NCBI RefSeq assembly: GCF_041949975.1
Contig: NZ_JBHFQG010000007.1
Location: 62,001-126,000, forward strand
Length of the DNA stretch: 64,000 bases
Source of the DNA: Alteribacillus sp041949975
GTDB lineage: Bacteria > Bacillota > Bacilli > Bacillales > Marinococcaceae
Direction: 5' to 3'
This document shows, in pieces, positions 52,321 through 60,265 of the stretch; the stretch's first letter is position 1; each line of letters begins with the position of its first letter. The translations under genes were made by a program, and so were the position numbers. Under the pieces are notes generated by a model. That model ran no database searches. It saw nothing but the letters and a program-made list of their open reading frames with translations, and was not told the origin of the DNA.

Positions 52321-52677
52321 TTAATGTTTTTTATTCGGTTTATTTAGTACTCCAGCTACTCCCATCACGTGCTTAAAACTTTTTTTAATTTCGTCATAGG
52401 ACATAGTGATAACTGGTTTTCTTGCGATAATAATATAGTCATTTTCTCCTTTGAGTTGATCTCCTATATCTCTTAATACTTCTCGTAAATGTCTTTTAAT
52501 CCGATTTCTTGTTACAGCGTTCCCCATCTTTTTACTAACAGTCAAACCAGCTCTAAAATGAGGCTGATCTGGTTTGTGCAGAACATACACTACAAATTGA
52601 CGGTTCGCATATGAGGTGCCTTTCTCAAAAATTCGACTGAATTCATGATTTTTTTTGATTCGGTATTCCTTTTTCAA
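52321..52677 (-). CDS. rnpA: Ribonuclease P protein component
   Basis: 118 residues. RIKKNHEFSRIFEKGTSYAN, FRAGLTVSKKMGNAVTRNRI and KRHLREVLRD include the RNR motif that binds RNase P RNA. Start TTG 52677 (LKKEYRIKK) with GGAGGGG six bases upstream; the upstream ATG adds residues not seen in RnpA. A terminator-like hairpin separates it from rpmH. Confidence 0.95.
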   Translation of the reverse strand: MKKEYRIKKNHEFSRIFEKGTSYANRQFVVYVLHKPDQPHFRAGLTVSKKMGNAVTRNRIKRHLREVLRDIGDQLKGENDYIIIARKPVITMSYDEIKKSFKHVMGVAGVLNKPNKKH

Positions 52678-52764
52678 CTTCTGCCCCTCCGTGAACCTTA
52701 TTAATAAGAACTTGCTTGCCCGCAAAAGCTGCTGCCTTTCTATGTAAACCGCTCCTTATAGTGG

Positions 52765-52794
52765 AAAAAAGACCACTGTAAATTCAGTGGTCTT
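52765..52794 (-). terminator. Hairpin at the rpmH stop codon
   Basis: AAGACCACTG pairs perfectly with CAGTGGTCTT, then six Us. It overlaps the rpmH stop codon, so it must limit read-through into rnpA. Confidence 0.85.
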
Positions 52795-52930
52795 AAGCAG
52801 ATAATACTTTTCTTCCTTTACGGCGGCGGTTTTTAAGAACATGACGACCGTTTTTTGTACTCATCCGCGCACGAAAGCCGTGTACTTTTTTACGTTTACG
52901 ATTATTAGGCTTAAAAGTTGGTTTACCCAT
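52793..52930 (-). CDS. rpmH: 50S ribosomal protein L34
   Basis: 45 residues: MGKPTFKPNNRKRKKVHGFR then ARMSTKNGRHVLKNRRRKGR, the standard L34. Most Bacillus L34 begin MKRTFQPNNRKR; here the start reads MGKPTFKPNN, one residue longer. GGAGGTG lies upstream of the ATG. It is the last gene on the left arm before oriC and is served by a strong promoter. Confidence 0.97.
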   Translation of the reverse strand: MGKPTFKPNNRKRKKVHGFRARMSTKNGRHVLKNRRRKGRKVLSA

Positions 52931-52982
52931 TTTATCTTGCACCTCCCTGAGGACATTCATCTATTTATGGACATTCCCGTAA

Positions 52983-53012
52983 ATTATATAGATGTTTTCT
53001 TCTTATTGTCAA
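52983..53012 (-). promoter_or_regulatory. Promoter of rpmH
   Basis: TTGACA, 18 bases, TATAAT, read leftward, ending about 53 bases before the rpmH ATG. Consensus at 12 of 12 bases. Confidence 0.88.
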
Positions 53013-53070
53013 GATTCTTCTTTAATAAACAATGCTTTTTTCTTGGTATATATTTTTCAATTTTTACCCC

Positions 53071-53335
53071 TGTGGATAATTACAAGAGAGCGAACAGTCA
53101 TTTTTCGACAAGATTATCTACAACTTACACACATAATATAGTGGTGTGGACAAAAGCAACACACAAGTTATTGATTATGTGGATAACCTTCGCAAATGCC
53201 GTTGTCACTCGGTTTTTTTTTTGGTATGATGTATTTGTTTTTATTCTGGATAACTTATTCCTACTGCCTTTTTATCCACAGTTGTTAATAACCGTGTGGA
53301 TAATTTTCCACACCCCTAGAACGGATCTATCCACA
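53071..53335. other. oriC, left part (DnaA-box cluster upstream of dnaA)
   Basis: Exact DnaA boxes lie at 53071-53079, 53178-53186, 53272-53280 and 53295-53303. One-mismatch boxes lie at 53114-53122, 53145-53153, 53245-53253, 53304-53312 and 53327-53335. This is the incA/incB-like half of a bipartite Bacillus origin. A TATAAT at 53371-53376 may belong to the autoregulated dnaA promoter, but no good -35 pairs with it. Confidence 0.93.
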
Positions 53336-53566
53336 CCATTGTTGATAATGTGCATACTCCGTTTTTCTACTATAATGTTATTAATCAAGTAGTTATGCAG
53401 GATACTGGGGATAAATATTAATCTGTTCCCCTTATAGACAATCTACTCAACATGCCGTTGATCTGAAGGCTTCCTTCTTCCATCTAGAAAGAATTGGAGG
53501 CCTTTCTTGTCCTTTAAAAGTATTAGGGAACGGAAAACATTACGGACGAAAAGGAGGGGTCGACTT

Positions 53567-54919
53567 TTGGAGAATATTAAAGATTTATGGAATCAAACGT
53601 TAGAAGTTATGCGGAAAAAAGTTAGTAAACCCAGCTTTGAAACGTGGCTGAAGTCTACTAAAGCTTCGGAACTTCACGAAAATACCATAATCATTACAGC
53701 TCCTAATGAATTTGCGAGAGACTGGCTGGAAAATCGTTATTCTGGACTTATTTCTGATACTTTGCAAGATATTACTGGAGCTGAATTACAAGTAAAATTT
53801 ATTATCCCTGATACTGGGGAAGAAAATGACATTTCCATAGAACAAGAAGTTAAAAAGATGCCGGCTGGTTCAGATAATCAAACAGACGAAGTTCCAAAAA
53901 GTATGCTTAATGATAAATATACTTTTAATACTTTTGTCATTGGTTCAGGAAACCGCTTTGCCCATGCAGCCTCGCTTGCAGTCGCTGAGGCACCAGCTAA
54001 AGCATATAACCCGCTTTTTATTTATGGAGGAGTCGGATTAGGGAAAACTCATTTGATGCATGCTATAGGCCACTATGTAATAGATCATAACCCGGAAGCT
54101 CGGGTAGTATACCTCTCCTCAGAGAAATTTACAAACGAATTTATTAACTCTATTAGAGATAATAAAGCGGTCAATTTTCGCAATAAATATCGAAGTGTTG
54201 ATGTTCTTTTGATAGATGATATTCAATTCTTAGCTGGAAAAGAACAAACACAAGAAGAATTTTTTCATACTTTTAATGCTTTACATGAAGAAAGCAAACA
54301 AATTGTTATTTCCAGTGACCGTCCTCCAAAAGAGATTCCAACATTAGAAGACAGACTGCGTTCACGCTTTGAATGGGGCTTAATTACTGATATTACTCCG
54401 CCTGATTTAGAAACAAGAATTGCTATTTTACGAAAAAAAGCAAAAGCAGAAAAACTGGATATTCCAAATGAAGTCATGCTCTATATTGCAAATCAAATCG
54501 ACACAAATATCCGTGAATTAGAAGGCGCATTAATCCGAGTAGTTGCTTATTCCTCTCTTATTAATCAAGATATGAATGCTGATCTTGCTGCAGAAGCATT
54601 AAAAGATATCATTCCAAGTTCCAAGCCTAAAAAAATTACCATCCCAGATATTCAGCAAATAGTGGCTGAACAATTCAGCATTCAGGTTCAGGAACTAAAA
54701 GCAAAAAAGCGAACGAAAACGATTGCTTTCCCGCGCCAGATCGCTATGTACTTATCAAGGGAGATGACGGAATCCTCTTTGCCAAAAATCGGTGAAGAAT
54801 TTGGTGGGAGAGACCATACCACTGTAATCCATGCGCATGAAAAAATTTCAAAGATGCTTCATTCAGATACAGATCTGCAAAATCAGCTTCAAGAAATTAT
54901 CGACAAGTTAAAAACATGA
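53567..54919 (+). CDS. dnaA: Chromosomal replication initiator DnaA
   Basis: The AAA+ initiator that binds the boxes on both sides of this gene. 450 residues. Domain I: ENIKDLWNQTLEVMRKKVSK. Domain III: Walker A FIYGGVGLGKTHLMHAIGHY (about 151-170), Walker B DVLLIDDIQFLAGKE. Domain IV: FPRQIAMYLSREMTESSLPK and signature FGGRDHTTVIHAHEKI. Start TTG 53567, seven bases after AAGGAGGGG, gives the canonical MENI; the ATG at 53507 adds unrelated residues. Likely autoregulated through the upstream boxes. Confidence 0.97.
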   Translation: MENIKDLWNQTLEVMRKKVSKPSFETWLKSTKASELHENTIIITAPNEFARDWLENRYSGLISDTLQDITGAELQVKFIIPDTGEENDISIEQEVKKMPAGSDNQTDEVPKSMLNDKYTFNTFVIGSGNRFAHAASLAVAEAPAKAYNPLFIYGGVGLGKTHLMHAIGHYVIDHNPEARVVYLSSEKFTNEFINSIRDNKAVNFRNKYRSVDVLLIDDIQFLAGKEQTQEEFFHTFNALHEESKQIVISSDRPPKEIPTLEDRLRSRFEWGLITDITPPDLETRIAILRKKAKAEKLDIPNEVMLYIANQIDTNIRELEGALIRVVAYSSLINQDMNADLAAEALKDIIPSSKPKKITIPDIQQIVAEQFSIQVQELKAKKRTKTIAFPRQIAMYLSREMTESSLPKIGEEFGGRDHTTVIHAHEKISKMLHSDTDLQNQLQEIIDKLKT

Positions 54920-54937
54920 TGTGTAAAAAACACAGAG

Positions 54938-55062
54938 GTTGTACACAGATTATCCACATGTAAATAACTCCGTTTTGAAGGATAATTCGCCATTTATCCA
55001 CACAGTGCACAGCCTCTATTACTATTACGACTAATTATTTATTAATTAATATATATAAAGGG
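54938..55062. other. oriC, right part: DnaA boxes, DnaA-trio and unwinding element
   Basis: Exact DnaA boxes lie at 54950-54958 and 54994-55002, and a partial one at 54939 (TTGTACACA). A spacer (CAGTGCACAGCCT) is followed by CTATTACTATTACGACTA (55016-55033), a run of C/T-T-A triplets that is the DnaA-trio, then 25 bases of pure AT (55034-55058), the likely duplex-unwinding element. The order box–GC spacer–trio–AT tract equals the incC region of B. subtilis. Confidence 0.92.
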
Positions 55063-55071
55063 AGATGTAGT

Positions 55072-56214
55072 ATGCATTTTGTCATTCAGAATGAACAATT
55101 CGTTCATAGTGTACAGCACGTTAATAAAGCTGTATCTTCCAGAACAACCATACCTATTCTTACAGGAATAAAGATAGAAGCTTCTTCAGAAGGGGTTACA
55201 TTAACAGGCAGTGATTCTGACATATCTATTGAATCGTTTATCCCTGCTGCTGATGAAGAAAGAGAATACGTAGAAATAAAAGAAGAAGGCAGTATTGTTT
55301 TGCAAGCACGTTTTTTTGCTGATATTGTTAAAAAGCTGCCAGGAGAAGAAATAGAAGTTATCGTTCAAGATCAGTTTGCTACAACGTTACGTTCCGGCAG
55401 TGTTGTATTTAATTTAAACGGACTAGACCCAGAAGAATACCCGCGGCTTCCAAAGTTAGACGAAAGCCGATCTTTCAGTCTGCCTCAAAATTTATTGAGA
55501 GATATGATTAGGCAAACGGTATTTGCCGTGTCCACTCAGGAAACACGACCGGTGTTGACAGGTGTAAACCTTGAGAGTGAGGGAGGACAATTAACCTGTA
55601 CTGCAACAGACAGCCACCGCTTAGCTATGAGAAAAGCTTCAATGGAATCAAACTCGGAAAACCTTGAACTTTCGAACATAGTGATTCCGGGGAAAAGTCT
55701 GAATGAATTAAGCAAAATTTTAGAAGATACAGATGAACTTGTAGAAGTAGTAGTAACAGACAGTCAGGTCTTATTTAAATTTAAATACCTGCTTTTCTTT
55801 TCCAGACTGCTTGAAGGAAAATATCCAGTAACTAAGAATATGATTCCTGAACAATCAAAAACCCAAATGGAACTATCTGTAAAAGAATTACTGCAATCAC
55901 TTGAAAGAGCGTTACTTCTTTCCAAAGAAGCAAAAAACAATGTTATTAATTTAAAAACGTTAGAGGGAGATGAATTAGAAATTACTTCTATTTCATCAGA
56001 AGTAGGAAAAGTAACAGAGAAAATAACCTGCAGAGCTTTAGAAGGGGAAGAAATACGTATATCCTTCAATGGCAAAAACATTATGGATGCGTTAAAAGTA
56101 ATTGATAGTGAAATGGTGCATATTATGTTTACCGGGGCAATGAGCCCATTTATCCTGCGTCCGACTGATCATAATCAAATGCTTCATCTGTTTTCTCCTG
56201 TACGTACTTATTAA
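55072..56214 (+). CDS. dnaN: DNA polymerase III beta subunit (sliding clamp)
   Basis: 380 residues forming three clamp domains: MHFVIQNEQFVHSVQHVNKA, then TRPVLTGVNLESEGGQLTCT and ATDSHRLAMRK, RLLEGKYPVTKNMIP, and the C-terminal FTGAMSPFILRPTD ending in LFSPVRTY. Slightly more acidic than the Bacillus norm. Its ATG follows GGGAG just after the origin's AT tract. Confidence 0.97.
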   Translation: MHFVIQNEQFVHSVQHVNKAVSSRTTIPILTGIKIEASSEGVTLTGSDSDISIESFIPAADEEREYVEIKEEGSIVLQARFFADIVKKLPGEEIEVIVQDQFATTLRSGSVVFNLNGLDPEEYPRLPKLDESRSFSLPQNLLRDMIRQTVFAVSTQETRPVLTGVNLESEGGQLTCTATDSHRLAMRKASMESNSENLELSNIVIPGKSLNELSKILEDTDELVEVVVTDSQVLFKFKYLLFFSRLLEGKYPVTKNMIPEQSKTQMELSVKELLQSLERALLLSKEAKNNVINLKTLEGDELEITSISSEVGKVTEKITCRALEGEEIRISFNGKNIMDALKVIDSEMVHIMFTGAMSPFILRPTDHNQMLHLFSPVRTY

Positions 56215-56256
56215 GAAAAAGTTTAGGGCGGACTGCGATCTGGAAAAATATAACAC

Positions 56257-56294
56257 AGTCCCTGGGGATTAAAGTAAACCCGGGGGCTTTCTTT
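56257..56294 (+). terminator. Likely terminator of dnaN
   Basis: AGTCCCTGGG pairs with CCCGGGGGCT using two G-T pairs, followed by TTTCTTTC. Confidence 0.55.
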
Positions 56295-56346
56295 CTCTTC
56301 TGAAACAGGAATTTGATGGTACTTCAGGTTTTCTTCTTTGTTCCTA

Positions 56347-56375
56347 TTGGCGTTAGGCGTATAGTTTAGTAAAAT
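56347..56375 (+). promoter_or_regulatory. Candidate promoter of yaaA-recF-remB-gyrB
   Basis: TTGGCG, 17 bases, TAAAAT, about 98 bases before yaaA. Confidence 0.5.
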
Positions 56376-56473
56376 ATATAATGTATTCATATGTCGTTCG
56401 AAGGATAAATTTTCAACCTATTAAGTATGGAACGGAATTTACGGTCGATGTTGCAGGCACAGGAGGGATAAAT

Positions 56474-56692
56474 ATGAGCCAATCCATTGAGATAGAAACG
56501 GAGTATATTACTCTAGGGCAGCTTTTAAAAGAAACGGGCGTTATTGATAGCGGCGGTATGGCAAAGTGGTTTTTGTCTGAGCATGAAGTCCTTGTGAATC
56601 AGGAACCGGAACAGCGGCGCGGTAAAAAGCTATACCATGGTGACGAAATAAAAATTGAAGGAGCCGGTACTTTTATGGTTTCTTCAAAGTAA
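56474..56692 (+). CDS. yaaA: S4-domain protein YaaA (RlbA)
   Basis: 72 residues, an S4 RNA-binding fold: YITLGQLLKETGVIDSGGMA, KWFLSEHEVLVNQEPEQRRG and KKLYHGDEIKIEG. The start ATG 56474 follows GGAGGG; the upstream ATG 56381 is rejected. Between dnaN and recF as in all Bacilli. A role in ribosome assembly is reported for B. subtilis. Confidence 0.93.
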   Translation: MSQSIEIETEYITLGQLLKETGVIDSGGMAKWFLSEHEVLVNQEPEQRRGKKLYHGDEIKIEGAGTFMVSSK

Positions 56693-56703
56693 GAGGGATC
56701 TTC

Positions 56704-57825
56704 TTGTATATTAATGCGCTCCGTCTTAAGCAATTTCGAAATTACAGCCAAATAGAACTTAACGTAGAGAATAAAGTTAATGTCATCTTAGGAGAAAACG
56801 CTCAAGGTAAAACAAATTTAATGGAAGCTGTCTATGTGCTTGCCTTTGCTAAATCACATCGAACGTCCAAGGATAAAGAATTAATTGAATGGAATGAAGA
56901 TTTTGCCCGTATAGAAGCTGATATTACTAAAAAGAACCACTCTCTATCTCTAGAAGTAATTGTTTCTTCTAAAGGGAAAAAAACAAAAGTAAATGGACTT
57001 GAACAAAAAAAATTAAGTGAATTTATTGGTTCTTGCAATGTTGTGATGTTTGCACCGGAGGATCTTAATCTTGTTAAAGGCGGACCGCGTATGCGGCGCC
57101 GTTTTATTGATATGGAAATTGGGCAGATCAGCGCTGTATACCTTCATGATCTTACTATTTATCAGCGTATCTTAAAGCAAAGGAATCAACTTTTAAAAAG
57201 TATGTTTCCTGTACCGGCCCAGGAGCAGGAAGTCATGCTTGATGTTTTAACTGATCAATTGTCTCAAGCTGCAGCAAAAGTGATAAAAAGAAGATTTTCT
57301 TTTCTCGAAATGCTGCAAACATGGGCAAAAGATATCCATCGGCAAATTACAAGAGAAAAAGAAGACTTAGTCATCACATACGTTCCCGCATCACAGGTAT
57401 CAGAAGACATGGATTTGTCGAAGATAGAAGAAAGAGTAAATTACAAGTTAAGAGAGGACAGACAAAATGAAATTCGCCGCGGGGTTACGTTAAGCGGACC
57501 ACACAGGGATGAATTGTCTCTTCTCATTAATAATAAAGAAGTACAAACATTTGGGTCGCAAGGCCAGCAGCGAACCGCTGCACTTTCTTTGAAACTCGCA
57601 GAGATCGAATTAATACACGATAATATCGGGGAGTACCCGATTTTATTATTGGACGATGTCCTTTCTGAATTGGATCACTACCGGCAGTCTCATCTGTTAA
57701 ATACCATTCAAGGGAAAGTTCAAACATTTGTAACAACGACCAGTGCAGATGGAATAGAACACGAAACATTGAAACAAGCCTCCACGTTTTATGTGGATGA
57801 AGGTACAGTGAAGCAAAAGAAATGA
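56704..57825 (+). CDS. recF: DNA replication and repair protein RecF
   Basis: 373 residues, SMC-like ATPase. Walker A VILGENAQGKTNLMEAVYVL, Signature TFGSQGQQRTAALSLKLAEI, Walker B PILLLDDVLSELD. Loads RecA at gapped DNA with RecO/R. TTG start at 56704 (reads MYINALRLKQFRNYSQ); GAGGG lies just upstream. 11 bases after yaaA. Confidence 0.96.
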   Translation: MYINALRLKQFRNYSQIELNVENKVNVILGENAQGKTNLMEAVYVLAFAKSHRTSKDKELIEWNEDFARIEADITKKNHSLSLEVIVSSKGKKTKVNGLEQKKLSEFIGSCNVVMFAPEDLNLVKGGPRMRRRFIDMEIGQISAVYLHDLTIYQRILKQRNQLLKSMFPVPAQEQEVMLDVLTDQLSQAAAKVIKRRFSFLEMLQTWAKDIHRQITREKEDLVITYVPASQVSEDMDLSKIEERVNYKLREDRQNEIRRGVTLSGPHRDELSLLINNKEVQTFGSQGQQRTAALSLKLAEIELIHDNIGEYPILLLDDVLSELDHYRQSHLLNTIQGKVQTFVTTTSADGIEHETLKQASTFYVDEGTVKQKK

Positions 57826-57835
57826 GGTGGAAGCG

Positions 57836-58120
57836 ATGTTTATTCATTTAGGCGGAGACACAGTTATCCGGTCTAAAGATGTTGTGGCCATACTTGATCA
57901 AGATACCCATGATTCTTCAAGTATAACAAGACAATTTTTATCCTCTCAGGAAAACAGTGACGTAGTAGAAATTTCAAAAGAGCTGACAAAGTCTGTAGTC
58001 GTAACGATAGATAGAGTTTATTTATCTCCTATTTCTTCTTTAACGCTAAGACGGCGGGCACAAGTAGTGTCAGAATTTGAAGATTTCAGTGAAGAAGTTG
58101 GGGAAAATGCCGAAACGTAA
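57836..58120 (+). CDS. remB: Extracellular matrix regulator RemB (YaaB)
   Basis: 94 residues of the DUF370 family: MFIHLGGDTVIRSKDVVAIL, then SKELTKSVVVTIDRVYLSPI and SSLTLRRRA. Homologues (RemA/RemB) regulate biofilm matrix operons in B. subtilis. Start ATG 57836 is set by GAGGTGG five bases upstream. The acidic C-terminal tail (about 15 residues) makes it longer than the 81-residue B. subtilis protein. Confidence 0.9.
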   Translation: MFIHLGGDTVIRSKDVVAILDQDTHDSSSITRQFLSSQENSDVVEISKELTKSVVVTIDRVYLSPISSLTLRRRAQVVSEFEDFSEEVGENAET

Positions 58121-58267
58121 GGTTTTTTACACTTTTTATTGTTAAGTTTAAGAGCCCGGCAGGTCCAGGTTATATAACTTATCGCGGCTGAACAGGTTAC
58201 GAAAGCTTTTCTCATTAGTCTGTCTTATGTTCAAACGGAACATGTATGGAAGTGAAGGTGAATAGAA

Positions 58268-60184
58268 TTGTCAATAGAACAACACTCATACGATGAAAGT
58301 CAAATTCAAGTGTTAGAGGGGCTAGAAGCTGTACGCAAACGGCCTGGAATGTATATCGGTTCTACCAGCGGGCGCGGCCTTCATCATTTGGTTTGGGAAA
58401 TCGTAGATAACAGTATTGACGAAGCCATGGGCGGTTATTGCGATTATATTTATATAACCGTAGAAAAAGATAACAGCATTACAGTCCAAGATAATGGACG
58501 CGGTATTCCTGTCGGTATTCAGGAGAAAATGGGAAGACCAGCTGTTGAAGTTATCATGACCGTACTGCATGCAGGCGGTAAATTTGGCGGCGGAGGCTAT
58601 AAAGTATCCGGCGGCCTGCATGGTGTAGGGGCTTCTGTAGTGAACGCTCTTTCTGAAATGTTAGAAGTCGAAGTACATCGTGATGGCGAAATTTATTATC
58701 AAAACTATGAACGCGGTGTCCCTCAACAAGATCTGCAGGTCATTGGCAAGACAGACAAACACGGAACTAAAATTCATTTTAAACCGGATCCTGAAATTTT
58801 CAGAGAAACCGGAGAGTTTGATTATGATACACTTGCTACTCGATTAAGAGAGCTTGCTTTTTTAAATAAAGGGTTACACATTATTTTTGATGATAAACGC
58901 GATGAAGAAATTGAACCGGTAGAGTATTATTATGAAGGCGGCATTGCCTCTTTTGTTGAGTATTTAAACCGGCAGAAAGAAGCTCTTCATGAACCGCCAA
59001 TATTTATAGAAAGTGAAAAAGACGGAATTCAAGTAGAAATAGCGGTTCAATACAATTCAAGTTTTACAAGCAACATCTATTCTTTTGCTAATAATATTAA
59101 TACACACGAAGGCGGAACCCATGAATCCGGCTTTAAAACAGGTTTAACTCGTGCTATTAATGATTACGCGAGAAAGCACAATTTATTCAAAGAAAATGAC
59201 CCTAACCTTGTAGGAGACGATGTTAGGGAAGGGTTAACCGCTATTATTTCGGTTAAAATTCCAGACCCGCAGTTTGAAGGACAAACAAAAACAAAACTAG
59301 GAAACAGTGAAGCAAGAACTATCACAGACTCGCTGTTTAGTGAAAATTTTTCAAGGTTTTTATCTGAAAATCCTGATACTGCGAAAAACATTGTAGAAAA
59401 AGGTCTTATGGCATCGCGTGCAAGAGAAGCAGCCAAGAAAGCAAGAGAACTAACGCGTAGAAAAAATGCATTAGAAGTAAGTTCCTTGCCAGGTAAGTTA
59501 GCAGATTGTTCTTCCAGGGATGCATCCATCAGTGAGATATATATTGTCGAAGGTGATTCTGCCGGCGGCTCTGCAAAGCAGGGAAGAGACCGTCACTTTC
59601 AAGCCATTCTGCCGCTGCGCGGTAAGATTATTAACGTTGAAAAAGCACGGCTGGATAAGATACTTGCTAACAATGAAATTCGTTCTATCATTACAGCATT
59701 AGGTTCTGGTATTGGAGACGAATTTGATATAGAAAAAGCCAGGTACCATAAAATCTTCATTATGACAGATGCTGATGTAGATGGTGCTCATATTCGAACG
59801 TTAATTTTAACTTTTTTCTATCGGTATATGCGGCCTTTGATTGAAAAAGGATATGTTTATATTGCACAGCCGCCTTTATACAAAATACAGCAGGGAAAAA
59901 CAGTTCGGTACGCATATGTAGAGAAAGAGCTGGAAGAAATTCTTGCGGAACTTCCGTCTCAGCCTAAACCAGGCTACCAAAGGTATAAAGGACTCGGTGA
60001 AATGAATCCTTCTCAACTTTGGGAAACGACAATGGATCCTGAAACAAGAACGGTACTACAGGTTACGCTTGAAGATGCTATGAAAGCAGATGAAATCTTT
60101 GAGACCCTAATGGGAGACCGTGTAGAACCACGAAGGGATTTTATTCAAGAAAATGCTCACTACGTAAAGAATTTAGATGTGTAA
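58268..60184 (+). CDS. gyrB: DNA gyrase subunit B
   Basis: 638 residues. GHKL ATPase (VWEIVDNSIDEAMGGYCDYI, GGLHGVGASVVNALSEML), transducer, and Toprim (IYIVEGDSAGGSAKQGRDRH; IFIMTDADVDGAHIRTLILT). C-terminal RRDFIQENAHYVKNLDV is the usual end. Start TTG 58268 after AAGGTGA. Wild-type residues in the novobiocin region are not obviously altered. Confidence 0.97.
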   Translation: MSIEQHSYDESQIQVLEGLEAVRKRPGMYIGSTSGRGLHHLVWEIVDNSIDEAMGGYCDYIYITVEKDNSITVQDNGRGIPVGIQEKMGRPAVEVIMTVLHAGGKFGGGGYKVSGGLHGVGASVVNALSEMLEVEVHRDGEIYYQNYERGVPQQDLQVIGKTDKHGTKIHFKPDPEIFRETGEFDYDTLATRLRELAFLNKGLHIIFDDKRDEEIEPVEYYYEGGIASFVEYLNRQKEALHEPPIFIESEKDGIQVEIAVQYNSSFTSNIYSFANNINTHEGGTHESGFKTGLTRAINDYARKHNLFKENDPNLVGDDVREGLTAIISVKIPDPQFEGQTKTKLGNSEARTITDSLFSENFSRFLSENPDTAKNIVEKGLMASRAREAAKKARELTRRKNALEVSSLPGKLADCSSRDASISEIYIVEGDSAGGSAKQGRDRHFQAILPLRGKIINVEKARLDKILANNEIRSIITALGSGIGDEFDIEKARYHKIFIMTDADVDGAHIRTLILTFFYRYMRPLIEKGYVYIAQPPLYKIQQGKTVRYAYVEKELEEILAELPSQPKPGYQRYKGLGEMNPSQLWETTMDPETRTVLQVTLEDAMKADEIFETLMGDRVEPRRDFIQENAHYVKNLDV

Positions 60185-60265
60185 AGACAGCAGGCGCCTG
60201 TAATAGCCATTCAGGGCGCTTCCGCTTTTCTTATCACAGCTCCATAATTTTGGGAGGTTGCAGGA

